In this document: piece by piece, positions 37,448-47,476 of the stretch
How the letters are laid out: each line of letters begins with the position of its first letter
Numbering within the stretch: the first letter of the stretch is position 1
NCBI GenBank assembly: GCA_024638505.1
Contig: JAHEKE010000001.1
Coordinates: forward strand, 1-64,000
Source of the DNA: Gammaproteobacteria bacterium
GTDB taxonomy: Bacteria > Pseudomonadota > Gammaproteobacteria > Arenicellales > JAANXG01
Direction of reading: 5' to 3'
DNA length: 64,000 bases
Notes under the pieces: model-generated
Seen by the model: the letters and a program-made list of their open reading frames with translations, nothing else
Told to the model about the DNA's origin: nothing
The model's database searches: none
Program-made: the position numbers and the translations under genes

Positions 37448-38491
37448 ATGAACAGTCGGTCTGACCCCTGGTTTGACTCCTGGAAAGCACTTACCGTCAA
37501 TTCCCCCTGGCAGTCCTCGCTGGAAGACTGGTGGAATCAGTTTTCGCAGCAGAGTACATCCTCTTACCTGCCGGCTTTAGAAAAGATCGTTGATCAGAGC
37601 CGTTTGTTCTTTCAAATGGCGGATAAGCTCAACGATCAGGACGCTGCCAAGAACACAGGTAACTGGCAGGAGCGTCTGGACCAGATATTCAACGGACTCA
37701 AGCGGTCTTTTGATGTTCAGGACGAGACCCAACCCGCTCAGCTGTTTTGGCAAATGCCGCTGGCGAACTGGCAGCGGACCGTCTCTTCTCTTTCCAGTCT
37801 TCCGGGTGACGCGTTCTCCGCCACCTATTGGCACGGTGAACTCGCCCCCCATAAGAAATTAGACCAGTTCCTGTCCACGCCCGGCGTGGGCTATGCGCGC
37901 GAACACCAAGCTGAATATCAAAAACTATCAAGATTACTGCTGGATTATCAGAAGGCGTTTCAGAAATACGCGACGTTTTTTGTAAAGATCAACAAGCAGG
38001 CGCTGGATCGTATGCGTGATCGCCTGCTGACTCGCGCGCAGGGGGATGAGGAGCCGATCACAACGGTCCGCGAGCTGTACAATTTGTGGATAGACTGCAG
38101 CGAACATGTCTACTCGCAGAACGTGCTGACCGATGACTATGCAAAAATGCATGGCGAGATGATCAACGCCCTAATGGCGCTCAAACAACAGGGTGGGCGT
38201 ATGATGGACGACTTTGCTGGAACGCTAAACATGCCGACGCGCGAGGAAATGGACACAATCCACCAACGATTTCAGGCTAGCCGACGGGAACACCAGGCAA
38301 TCCAGAGCGAACTCTCGACGACGCGGCTGAGAGAAGAAGATTTTGCCGGACAGCTGGGTAAATTATGGCGAAAGATAGACCGGATTGACCATAGCGCCGG
38401 TAGCTCAGCAAACAAGAGGAAAAAAAACATAGTTAAGAAAAAAGCTGTTAAGAAAAAGAAGAAATCTGCGAAGAAACCTAAATCCAGATAA
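37448..38491 (+). CDS. phaE: Class III PHA synthase subunit PhaE
   Basis: A 347-residue accessory subunit of the class III PHA synthase. It matches by length and by the Trp-rich N-terminus ([19 protein letters not shown]) and the conserved [16 protein letters not shown] stretch. It activates PhaC and is required for polymerisation. Unusually, the last 26 residues are extremely basic (16 Lys/Arg, e.g. [17 protein letters not shown]), a feature not part of the core family. The ATG at 37448 has GGGGAAA upstream; a TTG at 37430 is also in frame. It is divergent from phaA and 24 bases before phaC. Confidence 0.93.
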   Translation: MNSRSDPWFDSWKALTVNSPWQSSLEDWWNQFSQQSTSSYLPALEKIVDQSRLFFQMADKLNDQDAAKNTGNWQERLDQIFNGLKRSFDVQDETQPAQLFWQMPLANWQRTVSSLSSLPGDAFSATYWHGELAPHKKLDQFLSTPGVGYAREHQAEYQKLSRLLLDYQKAFQKYATFFVKINKQALDRMRDRLLTRAQGDEEPITTVRELYNLWIDCSEHVYSQNVLTDDYAKMHGEMINALMALKQQGGRMMDDFAGTLNMPTREEMDTIHQRFQASRREHQAIQSELSTTRLREEDFAGQLGKLWRKIDRIDHSAGSSANKRKKNIVKKKAVKKKKKSAKKPKSR

Positions 38492-38515
38492 AGATTGAGC
38501 AAAGACACAGCGATC

Positions 38516-39589
38516 ATGGCCAACCCCATTCAATTCCGTCCCGATCAGATTGCCGACGAGGTCACCAGTTTTGCGAAAAATCTCGGAGACAGTCTGGCGA
38601 CGCTGACTAAGCTGGATGAACTACGCCCAGGAGTGACCGAGCACGAGGTTGTGTATCAGGAAGATAAACTCGCGCTGTATCGCTTCAAGTCACCTCAAGG
38701 AAAACCAGCCACGATTAGCACGCCGCTGTTAATTGTTTACGCTCTGGTAAATCGTCCCTATATGACTGACCTGCAGGAAAACCGTTCTATCATTCGCGGA
38801 TTACTCGAAGCGGGTCTGGATGTGTATTTAATCGATTGGGGTTATCCAGATCGGGCTGATCGCTTCCTCGATCTGAATGACTACATCAACGGTTACATCG
38901 ATCGTTGCGTCGATGTTATCCGCAACCGAAGGGGTCAGTCTAAGATCAACCTGTTGGGAATATGCCAGGGCGGAACTTTCAGCCTGTGTTACACCGCTAT
39001 GCATCAGGAAAAGGTGAAGAATCTCATTACCATGGTCACACCGGTGGACTTCAAGACTGGAGATAACATGCTGAGCAAATGGGTCGAACATATTGACATC
39101 GACCTGCTGGTCGACACCCTAGGCAATATACCGGGAGAAATGCTCAACTGGACCTTTTTGAACCTCAAGCCCTTTCAGCTGATGGGCCAAAAGTACGTCG
39201 ACATGGTAGAGGCCCTAAAGGACGAGAACAGCGCTAAGAACTTTATGCAGATGGAAAAATGGATCTTTGACAGTCCAGATCAGGCGGGTGAAGCGTTTCG
39301 AGAATTCGTCAAAGAATTTTTTCAACAGAATAAACTGGTCAACGGCGGATTAAGTATCGGCAAACACCAGGTGGACCTGAACCATATCAAGATACCGGTG
39401 CTAAACGTTTACGCCACGCAGGATCACCTGGTCCCACCGGACGCTTCGCGCGCTTTGCAGCAACTGATCGGCTCAAAGGACTATCAGGAAGTTACCTTCG
39501 ATGGCGGGCACATCGGAATTTATGTCAGCGGTAAATCACAAAAAACGATCCCACCGGCCATCGGTCATTGGCTCGCCGACCGCTCGTAA
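38516..39589 (+). CDS. phaC: Class III PHA synthase catalytic subunit PhaC
   Basis: Polymerises (R)-3-hydroxyacyl-CoA at the granule surface. The 357 residues match class III PhaC (class I enzymes are about 590). The lipase-like box GICQGG carries the catalytic Cys150. The Asp in YATQDHLVPP and the His in DGGHIGIYVSGKSQK complete the triad. It follows phaE, with which it forms the active complex. ATG at 38516 is preferred over an in-frame TTG at 38495. Confidence 0.96.
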   Translation: MANPIQFRPDQIADEVTSFAKNLGDSLATLTKLDELRPGVTEHEVVYQEDKLALYRFKSPQGKPATISTPLLIVYALVNRPYMTDLQENRSIIRGLLEAGLDVYLIDWGYPDRADRFLDLNDYINGYIDRCVDVIRNRRGQSKINLLGICQGGTFSLCYTAMHQEKVKNLITMVTPVDFKTGDNMLSKWVEHIDIDLLVDTLGNIPGEMLNWTFLNLKPFQLMGQKYVDMVEALKDENSAKNFMQMEKWIFDSPDQAGEAFREFVKEFFQQNKLVNGGLSIGKHQVDLNHIKIPVLNVYATQDHLVPPDASRALQQLIGSKDYQEVTFDGGHIGIYVSGKSQKTIPPAIGHWLADRS

Positions 39590-39682
39590 GCTCGCTCAAA
39601 CCTATTCCTCATTTTATTGCGGGAAGACGTAAGCAGCAGCCTGGGCTCGGTAGTGTAACAGGCAACATTTCCAAACCCCGGG

Positions 39683-39688
39683 TATAAT
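39683..39688 (+). promoter_or_regulatory. Probable -10 box of the propionate operon
   Basis: TATAAT preceded by a poor -35 (AGGCAA). It would start transcription about 25 bases before the mutase GTG. Confidence 0.35.
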
Positions 39689-39718
39689 GCGCAGGTTGTG
39701 TAATTGTGGATAAATCTA

Positions 39719-41899
39719 GTGACCGCAGCAAAAATTACGCGCAAACAGTGGCGGGATCTGGCCAGCAAGGAACTCAGGGGTAAATCAGTAGATGATTTGA
39801 CCTGGCATACCGCGGAAGGTATCGCTGTACAGCCGCTGTATACCGCTGAAGATTTAGCTGAGCTGGAACACATGGACAGCTTTCCAGGATTCCCTCCTTT
39901 TATACGTGGACCGCGGGCATCAATGTATGCCGGACGGCCCTGGACCATTAGGCAGTACGCTGGTTTTTCCACGGCAGAGGAGTCCAACGCATTTTATCGT
40001 AAGAATCTTGCCGCGGGACAAACCGGATTATCCGTAGCTTTCGATCTCGCAACCCACCGCGGGTACGATTCCGATCACCCGCGGGTGATCGGGGATGTTG
40101 GCAAAGCCGGAGTGGCAATAGATACCGTTGAGGACATGAAAATTCTGTTTGACGGTATACCGCTGGATCGCATGTCTGTATCGATGACCATGAACGGCGC
40201 AGCCCTACCCATCATGGCCATGTATATCGTCGCTGCCGAAGAGCAGGGCGTAGCGCCAGATCAGTTAGCGGGAACGATACAAAACGACATCCTTAAAGAA
40301 TTCATGGTGCGCAATACCTACATCTATCCCCCGGCACCGTCCATGCGCATCGTTGCTGATATCATCGCCTTTACGGCAGATAAGATGCCGAAGTTTAATT
40401 CAATCTCTATTTCCGGTTACCACATGCAAGAAGCGGGGGCAACGTGCGTGCAGGAACTGGCGTTCACCATCGCTGATGGCATTGAATATGTGCGTGCTGC
40501 GCTATCCAAGGGCATGCATGTCGATCAGTTTGCGCCGAGATTAAGCTTCTTTTTTGCCATTGGCATGAATTTCTTTATGGAAGTTGCAAAGCTGCGCGCG
40601 GCACGATTGCTTTGGGCACAACTGATGGAAGCATCGTTTCAGCCGCAGGACCCCCGTTCTCTAATGCTACGCACCCATTGCCAAACTTCTGGCGTAAGCC
40701 TTACCAGTCAGGATCCCTACAACAATATCGTGCGCACTACGATAGAGGCGATGGCCGCCGCGTTCGGTGGAACGCAGTCTTTACATACAAACTCATTCGA
40801 CGAAGCGCTGGCATTGCCCTCGGAATTCTCAGCGCGCATCGCCAGAAATACCCAGCTTATTTTACAGGAGGAGACTGGGATCACCAGAGTTGTTGACCCG
40901 CTGGCGGGATCTTTCTTTATTGAAAGCCTGACCGCGTCTATGGTCCGAGAGGCGCGCGGCCTGATCGAGGAAGTCGAAATAATGGGCGGGATGACCAAAG
41001 CGGTAGAATCGGGCATGCCAAAAATGCGTATTGAACAAGCCGCTGCGCTGCGACAGGCGAGAATCGATCGCGCTGAAGACATTGTCGTTGGAGTAAACAA
41101 GTATCAACCAGATGATGAACAGGAAATCGAGGTTCTGGATATCGACAATACTGCTGTGAGGCAGGCGCAGATAAAACGTCTCCAATTATCACGCGAACAA
41201 AGAGACGAACACAGGTGTAAACAAACCCTGCATAAACTGATCGAGGCCGCTGGCAATAACGGTAAAAATCTACTTGAGCTGGCGGTAAACGCCGCACGGG
41301 CGCGCGCCAGCGTGGGCGAGATATCAGACGCTCTGGAATCCGTGTGGGGCAGGCATAAAGCGGTCGCTCGCTCAATTAGCGGGGTTTACGCCTCGGCTTA
41401 CGCGGGTGACGAAGACTTTCGGCAGATTACGAATGATGTTGACCAGTTCTTGCAAGATGAAGGACGTCGACCGCGCATGCTGGTGGCCAAGCTTGGCCAG
41501 GATGGACATGACCGTGGGGCCAAGGTGATTGCCACTGGCTTCGCTGATATGGGATTCGACGTAGATATCGGACCTCTGTTTCAGCTGCCCGGGGAAGTAG
41601 CCCGTGAAGCAGTGGAAAACGATGTACACGTTATCGGGATTTCATCGCAGGCGGCGGGGCATAAAATCCTGGTGCCACAGCTTATAGAAGAATTAAAACG
41701 ACAGAAGGCAGAAGATATTCTGGTTGTTTGCGGCGGCGTTATCCCTCCCGCGGACCACGAGACACTTTACAATCAGGGTGTTTCCGCAATATATGGCCCC
41801 GGTACCAACATTACCCAAGCAGCCAGAGAGGTTTTGGCTCTGATCCGACAGGCTAAGAATAAACAAGATGTTAAGAGAACCGCCGATAGCTTAACCTAG
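39719..41899 (+). CDS. mcm: Methylmalonyl-CoA mutase (single-chain)
   Basis: B12-dependent rearrangement of (R)-methylmalonyl-CoA to succinyl-CoA. The 726-residue chain has the full catalytic TIM-barrel domain (substrate tunnel segment [14 protein letters not shown], then [19 protein letters not shown]) and a complete C-terminal cobalamin domain with the [18 protein letters not shown] motif, whose His ligates cobalt. It therefore resembles the homodimeric (human- or ScpA-like) enzyme and needs no small subunit. GTG at 39719 is the likely start; a TTG lies 15 bases upstream. It is the first gene of the propionyl-CoA operon and follows phaC. Confidence 0.95.
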   Translation: MTAAKITRKQWRDLASKELRGKSVDDLTWHTAEGIAVQPLYTAEDLAELEHMDSFPGFPPFIRGPRASMYAGRPWTIRQYAGFSTAEESNAFYRKNLAAGQTGLSVAFDLATHRGYDSDHPRVIGDVGKAGVAIDTVEDMKILFDGIPLDRMSVSMTMNGAALPIMAMYIVAAEEQGVAPDQLAGTIQNDILKEFMVRNTYIYPPAPSMRIVADIIAFTADKMPKFNSISISGYHMQEAGATCVQELAFTIADGIEYVRAALSKGMHVDQFAPRLSFFFAIGMNFFMEVAKLRAARLLWAQLMEASFQPQDPRSLMLRTHCQTSGVSLTSQDPYNNIVRTTIEAMAAAFGGTQSLHTNSFDEALALPSEFSARIARNTQLILQEETGITRVVDPLAGSFFIESLTASMVREARGLIEEVEIMGGMTKAVESGMPKMRIEQAAALRQARIDRAEDIVVGVNKYQPDDEQEIEVLDIDNTAVRQAQIKRLQLSREQRDEHRCKQTLHKLIEAAGNNGKNLLELAVNAARARASVGEISDALESVWGRHKAVARSISGVYASAYAGDEDFRQITNDVDQFLQDEGRRPRMLVAKLGQDGHDRGAKVIATGFADMGFDVDIGPLFQLPGEVAREAVENDVHVIGISSQAAGHKILVPQLIEELKRQKAEDILVVCGGVIPPADHETLYNQGVSAIYGPGTNITQAAREVLALIRQAKNKQDVKRTADSLT

Positions 41900-41947
41900 C
41901 TCGAGTACTGCGTTAAGTCGGCCGCAGACGAAGTCACAGGAGGAGTC

Positions 41948-43480
41948 ATGCAAGAGATCATTCGCCAGCTCGAAGAGAAACGTGCTGCTGCCCGCAGAGG
42001 GGGCGGCGAAGCCCGCGTTGAGACGCAGCATGGCAAGGGCAAGTTGAGCGCGCGGGAGCGCATTGATCTGTTGCTGGACGAAGGCAGCTTTGAGGAATGG
42101 GACATGTTCGTCGAACATCGCTGCACGGATTTTGGTATGGCGGACCAGCGCATACCTGGAGACGGAGTAGTAACAGGTTACGGCACCATTAACGGACGCC
42201 TGGTCTTTGTCTTCAGCCAGGATTTCACGGTGTTCGGCGGTTCCTTATCTGAAGCCCACGCTGAGAAAATATGCAAAATCATGGACCAGGCGATAAAGGT
42301 AGGGGCGCCGGTTATAGGACTAAACGACTCGGGCGGAGCGCGCATCCAGGAGGGAGTGGCGTCGCTTGGCGGTTATGCCGAGGTCTTTCAGAGAAACGTT
42401 TTAGCCTCCGGCGTTATTCCACAGATCTCCATGGTCATGGGACCCTGTGCCGGCGGTGCGGTGTACTCACCGGCGATGACCGACTTTATATTCATGATCC
42501 GCGACAGCTCCTACATGTTCGTTACCGGCCCGGACGTGGTTAAAACCGTCACGCACGAGCAGGTGACGGCGGAGGAACTCGGCGGGGGGATCACGCATTC
42601 GACGAAATCCGGTGTCGCAGATTTTGCCTTTGTCAACGATATTGAGGGTCTTTTATCCCTGCGCCTGTTTTTTGACTTTCTGCCGGCCAACAACCATGAG
42701 GCTCCCCCCGTGTGGCCGACTGACGACTCACCGAACAGAATCGAGAAATCATTGGATACGCTGATTCCTGATGATCCAAACAAACCTTACGATATCAAAG
42801 AGCTGATCTATAAGACGGCAGACGAGAACAATTTTTTCGAGATACAGCCGGACTTTGCCAAGAATATTGTGATTGGTTTTATCCGCATGGAAGGTTCAAC
42901 CGTTGGGGTGGTCGCCAATCAACCCATGGTTTTAGCGGGCTGCCTGGATATTAGTTCGTCGATCAAGGCTGGCCGTTTTGTGCGATTCTGTGACGCATTC
43001 AACATTCCTATTCTTACTTTTGTCGATGTCCCCGGGTTTATGCCCGGTACCGCGCAGGAATATGGCGGCATTATCAAACACGGCGCAAAGCTGCTGTTTG
43101 CCTATGCCGAAGCCACGGTCCCAAAAGTAACGGTGATTACGCGTAAAGCATACGGCGGAGCATATGACGTAATGAGCTCAAAACATCTGCGCGGAGACGT
43201 CAATTTCGCGTGGCCATCCGCCGAGATTGCGGTAATGGGCCCTAAAGGAGCGGTCGAGATTATTTTCCGCAAGGACATCGGTGATAAGAAAAACATCACT
43301 AAGCGCACCGAAGAATATAGGCAGAAATTTGCAAATCCGTTTATCGCCGGCCACAGAGGTTTTATCGACGATGTCATCATGCCGCGCGATACCCGTACCA
43401 GAGTCTGCCACTCTCTCTCCATGCTGCGGCAAAAGAAAATAACCAATCCCTGGAGAAAACACGCGAATATTCCACTTTAA
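41948..43480 (+). CDS. pccB: Propionyl-CoA carboxylase beta (carboxyltransferase) subunit
   Basis: Transfers carboxyl from biotin to propionyl-CoA, giving (S)-methylmalonyl-CoA. The 510 residues match PccB and related acyl-CoA carboxylases. Visible are [21 protein letters not shown]-type oxyanion segments in the N-half and [23 protein letters not shown] with AYGGAYDVM in the C-half. A perfect AGGAGG precedes the ATG. It works with the biotin subunit pccA, 41 bases downstream. Confidence 0.96.
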   Translation: MQEIIRQLEEKRAAARRGGGEARVETQHGKGKLSARERIDLLLDEGSFEEWDMFVEHRCTDFGMADQRIPGDGVVTGYGTINGRLVFVFSQDFTVFGGSLSEAHAEKICKIMDQAIKVGAPVIGLNDSGGARIQEGVASLGGYAEVFQRNVLASGVIPQISMVMGPCAGGAVYSPAMTDFIFMIRDSSYMFVTGPDVVKTVTHEQVTAEELGGGITHSTKSGVADFAFVNDIEGLLSLRLFFDFLPANNHEAPPVWPTDDSPNRIEKSLDTLIPDDPNKPYDIKELIYKTADENNFFEIQPDFAKNIVIGFIRMEGSTVGVVANQPMVLAGCLDISSSIKAGRFVRFCDAFNIPILTFVDVPGFMPGTAQEYGGIIKHGAKLLFAYAEATVPKVTVITRKAYGGAYDVMSSKHLRGDVNFAWPSAEIAVMGPKGAVEIIFRKDIGDKKNITKRTEEYRQKFANPFIAGHRGFIDDVIMPRDTRTRVCHSLSMLRQKKITNPWRKHANIPL

Positions 43481-43521
43481 ACTAGTATCCCGTTTTTACT
43501 TACCGTGTTTAACTGAACGAA

Positions 43522-45510
43522 ATGTTTGACAAAGTCCTAGTCGCCAATCGAGGGGAGATAGCGTGCCGGATCTTCAAAACGGCACGAAGAATGGGCATTA
43601 AAACCGTTGCCGTCTATTCTGACGCAGACCGCGACGCGCTGCATACGGATTACGCCGACGAAGCCATTCATATTGGTCCCGCACCGTCTGCACAGAGCTA
43701 TCTGGTGATCGACAGCATCATAGCGGCTTGCAGACAGAGCGGGGCCGAGGCGGTTCACCCCGGTTATGGCTTTCTCTCTGAAAACAGCCAGTTTGCTGAT
43801 GCGCTATGCGGGCAGGGTATCACCTTCATCGGACCCAATCCGGCAGCAATCGAGGCGATGGGAGACAAAATTGAATCGAAGAAAATCGCGGCTAAAGCAG
43901 GAGTCAATACCATTCCAGGCTTTGCCGGAGTGATCAAAGATGCCCAACATGCGCTGGATATCGCCAGGGAAATTGGGTATCCGGTGATGATCAAAGCAAG
44001 CGCCGGGGGCGGCGGTAAAGGGATGCGGCTGGCACGAAATGATACCGAGTGCGGCGACGGGTACGACCGTGCAACGAGTGAGGCCCGCAGCAGTTTTGGT
44101 GACGACCGGGTGTTCATAGAGAAGTTTATCGAACAGCCGCGTCACATCGAAATTCAGGTAATCGCCGACTCAAGTGGTAATACTCTCTATCTAGGCGAGC
44201 GGGAATGCTCAATTCAAAGACGTCACCAGAAAGTAATAGAGGAAGCGCCGTCTGTATTTATTGATGCAGACATGCGCAGAGCGATGGGCGAACAGGCAGT
44301 TGCTCTAGCCAAAGCCGTAAACTATCAGTCTGCTGGAACCGTCGAGTTCATCGTCGACGAACAAAAGAATTTTTATTTTCTAGAGATGAATACGCGCTTG
44401 CAGGTTGAGCATCCGGTAACCGAAATGATTACTGGGCTGGACCTGGTTGAGCTCATGATTCGGATTGCTGCCGGCGAAGGACTGAAAATGGCACAAGGTG
44501 ACGTCTGTCTTAAGGGATGGGCCATTGAAACCCGGATATATGCCGAAGACGCTTTACGCGGTTTTCTGCCATCTACCGGCCGGCTAGTACGCTATCAACC
44601 GCCTGCACAGAGCGAGGCGATTCGTGTTGATACTGGAGTGTATGAGGGTGGTGAGGTATCTATGCACTACGATCCTTTGATTGCCAAGCTGATTACTTAC
44701 GGCGCAACGCGCGATCAATCAATAGAGCGCATGCAGCGAGCGCTTGACGAGTACTTCATTCGCGGCATCTCTCACAATATTCCCTTTCTCAGTGCACTGA
44801 TGGCACATCCCCGCTTCCAGACGGGAGACCTGACGACAAATTTCATCCAAGAAGAGTACCCGCAGGGCTTTGGGGCCACCGAGCTGAGCGACGACAATAA
44901 GCCACGTTTTGTAGTTTCAGCGGGAGTTGTTGATCACCTTTACCACACGCGGGCGAACAAAATCAGCGGACAGATGCCGCGGGTACGGTGCGATGATCGA
45001 TCAACGGAGCGTGTGGTCGTGATCAATCAGGATTACCACAACATTACGATTGACCCAATCGAACACGGTTATGATGTAAAGTTTGAGGGCAAGATACACC
45101 GGGTTATCAGTGACTGGAGCATCGGACAGCCTCTGTTCAAGGCTGAAATTAATGGCATCCGGGTGTGTTTGCAGGTTGAACGAAAGGGGCCGCGCTACCG
45201 CCTTATTCACGCCGGGGTTGACCTTTATGCTCTGGTGCTGGCCAAGAGTGGCGCGCAACTCAACCTATACATGGTGGAGAAAGCACCGGCCGACCTGTCC
45301 AAGTTCCTGCTTTCTCCCATGCCGGGCCTGTTAAAGCAGCTTAAAGTCGCGGCGGGCGATGAAATCAAGGCAGGAGAGGAATTAGCCATCGTTGAAGCGA
45401 TGAAAATGGAAAACGTACTGCGCGCGATGCAGGATGCCGTGATTAAAGACACTCTGGTCAAGGAAGGCGACAGTCTGGTCGTTGACCAACCCATAGTTGA
45501 ATTTGAATAG
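43522..45510 (+). CDS. pccA: Propionyl-CoA carboxylase alpha subunit (biotin carboxylase + biotin carrier)
   Basis: A 662-residue protein. It has a biotin carboxylase domain (about 1-450; VANRGEIACRI, the ATP-grasp glycine loop KASAGGGGKGMR, and MNTRLQVEHPVTEMI), a BT linker region, and a C-terminal biotinyl domain with the biotin lysine Lys628 in VEAMKMENVL. It carboxylates its own biotin for PccB. The gene follows pccB and precedes meaB by 30 bases. Confidence 0.96.
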   Translation: MFDKVLVANRGEIACRIFKTARRMGIKTVAVYSDADRDALHTDYADEAIHIGPAPSAQSYLVIDSIIAACRQSGAEAVHPGYGFLSENSQFADALCGQGITFIGPNPAAIEAMGDKIESKKIAAKAGVNTIPGFAGVIKDAQHALDIAREIGYPVMIKASAGGGGKGMRLARNDTECGDGYDRATSEARSSFGDDRVFIEKFIEQPRHIEIQVIADSSGNTLYLGERECSIQRRHQKVIEEAPSVFIDADMRRAMGEQAVALAKAVNYQSAGTVEFIVDEQKNFYFLEMNTRLQVEHPVTEMITGLDLVELMIRIAAGEGLKMAQGDVCLKGWAIETRIYAEDALRGFLPSTGRLVRYQPPAQSEAIRVDTGVYEGGEVSMHYDPLIAKLITYGATRDQSIERMQRALDEYFIRGISHNIPFLSALMAHPRFQTGDLTTNFIQEEYPQGFGATELSDDNKPRFVVSAGVVDHLYHTRANKISGQMPRVRCDDRSTERVVVINQDYHNITIDPIEHGYDVKFEGKIHRVISDWSIGQPLFKAEINGIRVCLQVERKGPRYRLIHAGVDLYALVLAKSGAQLNLYMVEKAPADLSKFLLSPMPGLLKQLKVAAGDEIKAGEELAIVEAMKMENVLRAMQDAVIKDTLVKEGDSLVVDQPIVEFE

Positions 45511-45540
45511 AGTTGGGACGGCCACTTGCAGGTGGAACAA

Positions 45541-46509
45541 ATGGTTGAGAGCTTGCGCCGCGGAGACCGCCGCGCTTTAGCCCAAGCTATTACCCTCATT
45601 GAATCCCAGCGCTCTGATCATCGGGAGTCTGCCTCCCAGTTACTGAAGGCAATCATGCCCTTTACTGGCTGTGCATTTCGCATCGGCATATCCGGTGTGC
45701 CGGGGGTTGGAAAGTCGACCTTCATCGAAGCATTCGGCAACCACGCGCTGACGCAAGGATCACGCGTGGCCGTGCTTACGGTCGATCCCTCCTCCCCTCT
45801 GTCCGGAGGCGCCATATTGGGTGACAAAACCCGCATGGAAAGCCTGGCACGGCAGAACAACGCCTTCATTCGACCCTCGGCCGCTGGCGGCACGCTGGGC
45901 GGGGTTACCAAGAGAACGCGGGAAGCTTTGCTGCTGTGCGAAGCTGCTGACTTTGATCTGATTCTGGTGGAAACAGTAGGTATCGGACAGTCAGAAACTG
46001 CGGTAGCGCAGATGACGGACATGTTCATACTGTTACTTTTGCCCGGCAGCGGGGATGACCTGCAGGGCATCAAGCGGGGAGTGACTGAACTCGCCGACCT
46101 GATTCTAATTAACAAAGCGGATGGCAGCCTTGCCGACGCCGCAAGAATCACTGCCGCAGATTATCAGAGCGCACTACAGTTTCTCCATCCGAGGACAGAA
46201 GGGTGGACCGTTTTAGTCAAGACCTGTTCTGCGGTTGAGGATATTGGTATTGCCGACGTGTGGTCAACGGTACAGGATTATCAAACATTCTTAAATAAAA
46301 ATGACCAATTGGAGAAAAGAAGGGGAATACAGGCAAAAACATGGTTTTGGGAGGAAGTATCAGAATCGTTGCTGGCTAAATTGCGGCGTCATCCAAAGCT
46401 GGCTTCCCGCATAGTTGAAATCGAGCATCAAGTCTATGCGCACAGAGTTCCACCGACCGTAGCTGCGCAGGATTTGGTAAACCTATTTACAGATACTGAC
46501 AAGTCATGA
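45541..46509 (+). CDS. meaB: MeaB-type GTPase chaperone of methylmalonyl-CoA mutase
   Basis: A G3E-family GTPase (also called ArgK/YgfD) that loads and protects the cobalamin cofactor of the mutase. The protein is 322 residues. The P-loop GVPGVGKST, the LTVDPSSPLSGGAILGDKTRM-type switch region, ETVGIGQSE and the NKADG base-recognition motif are all present. I chose the ATG at 45541 because AGGTGG lies 5 bases before it; TTG at 45526 and GTG at 45532 are in frame. Its stop overlaps the epimerase start (ATGA). Confidence 0.93.
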   Translation: MVESLRRGDRRALAQAITLIESQRSDHRESASQLLKAIMPFTGCAFRIGISGVPGVGKSTFIEAFGNHALTQGSRVAVLTVDPSSPLSGGAILGDKTRMESLARQNNAFIRPSAAGGTLGGVTKRTREALLLCEAADFDLILVETVGIGQSETAVAQMTDMFILLLLPGSGDDLQGIKRGVTELADLILINKADGSLADAARITAADYQSALQFLHPRTEGWTVLVKTCSAVEDIGIADVWSTVQDYQTFLNKNDQLEKRRGIQAKTWFWEEVSESLLAKLRRHPKLASRIVEIEHQVYAHRVPPTVAAQDLVNLFTDTDKS

Positions 46510-46910
46510 TTGGGAAAATGAACCATGTCGCCATCGTGGTGCCGGACCTGGCTGCAGCCAGCGTCATCTACAAGAATACTCTGGGCGCGCGGGTTTCACA
46601 GCCCAAACCAATGCCGGAACACGGAGTCTCTACCGTATTCGTAGATCTGCCAAATATTAAAGTCGAGTTACTGCATCCGCTGGGAAAAAACTCGCCCATC
46701 GCTAAGTTCTTAGAACGCAATCCAGGCGGCGGCATGCACCATATTTGTTACGAGGTGGAGGATATTGAAAGAGCCAAGGAACATCTGCTGGCACAAGGCG
46801 CCAGGATCCTGGGAGACGGTGAAGCAAAAACCGGCGCTCACGGAAAACCGGTACTGTTTCTGCATCCCAAAGATTTTAGCGGAACTTTGATTGAGATTGA
46901 GCAAGCATGA
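46506..46910 (+). CDS. mce: Methylmalonyl-CoA epimerase
   Basis: Interconverts (S)- and (R)-methylmalonyl-CoA, linking carboxylase and mutase. The protein is 134 residues, VOC (glyoxalase-like) fold: metal ligands in KMNHVAIVV, the GGGMHHICYEV centre and the C-terminal GTLIEIEQ. The start overlaps the meaB stop by 4 bases. It closes a five-gene operon that contains every step from propionyl-CoA to succinyl-CoA. Confidence 0.95.
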   Translation: MIGKMNHVAIVVPDLAAASVIYKNTLGARVSQPKPMPEHGVSTVFVDLPNIKVELLHPLGKNSPIAKFLERNPGGGMHHICYEVEDIERAKEHLLAQGARILGDGEAKTGAHGKPVLFLHPKDFSGTLIEIEQA

Positions 46911-46946
46911 ACCGAGGGAAGATAAAGGCAAACGAAAAAGTGGAGC

Positions 46947-46981
46947 ACATTGCGGTAAACGGCCTCTGCTCTTTGCAATGT
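46947..46981. repeat. Inverted repeat between mce and the thioesterase gene
   Basis: Arms ACATTGC and GCAATGT enclose 21 bases just upstream of the thioesterase Shine-Dalgarno. It could be an operator or a 3' hairpin of the propionate operon. Confidence 0.35.
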
Positions 46982-46992
46982 AGGAATGTGGG

Positions 46993-47454
46993 ATGAACAA
47001 CCAGCGCTGCCGGCAGCTGCAGAAACTACTGCACAAAGAGGTGCCCCTGTCCAATCGCATAGGCATGACTGTGGATAGCTATGACGGAGATCGGCTGGCA
47101 CTTCACGCAGAGCTGGAACCGAACATCAACATTCACGGTGTAGCGTTCGGTGGCAGCATTTATTCTCTGTGCGCACTGTCCGGATGGGGCTTGCTCATTC
47201 TTCGGCTCGAGGAAAAGGACCTCAATCCACGCATTATGATTACCAGTGCCGAAATTTCATACCAAAAACCTGTCATGCAGAATATTAAAGCATCTAGTCG
47301 TTTGTTCGCAGAGCATGAATTTCAAAACTTCATTGACCAGTACAAGAAGAAAAGCAGAGCGCGCATAAAAATCCCGGTTGAAGTGAGATTAGATAATAAC
47401 GAGCTTGCGGCACGATTCACTGGTGAGTACATCGCCTTCGCGCGGGCGCAATAA
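46993..47454 (+). CDS. YiiD_C-type hotdog thioesterase
   Basis: A 153-residue protein of the putative thioesterase (YiiD C-terminal) family, with the hotdog-fold stretch NIHGVAFGGSIYSLCALSGWG (the helix over the substrate) and EISYQKPV. It probably hydrolyses an acyl-CoA or acyl-ACP; the substrate is unknown. Here it is a stand-alone domain without the acetyltransferase of E. coli YiiD. It follows the propionate operon by 82 bases and may be a separate unit. Confidence 0.8.
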   Translation: MNNQRCRQLQKLLHKEVPLSNRIGMTVDSYDGDRLALHAELEPNINIHGVAFGGSIYSLCALSGWGLLILRLEEKDLNPRIMITSAEISYQKPVMQNIKASSRLFAEHEFQNFIDQYKKKSRARIKIPVEVRLDNNELAARFTGEYIAFARAQ

Positions 47455-47476
47455 GCACAGGCGTAATACATTTACT

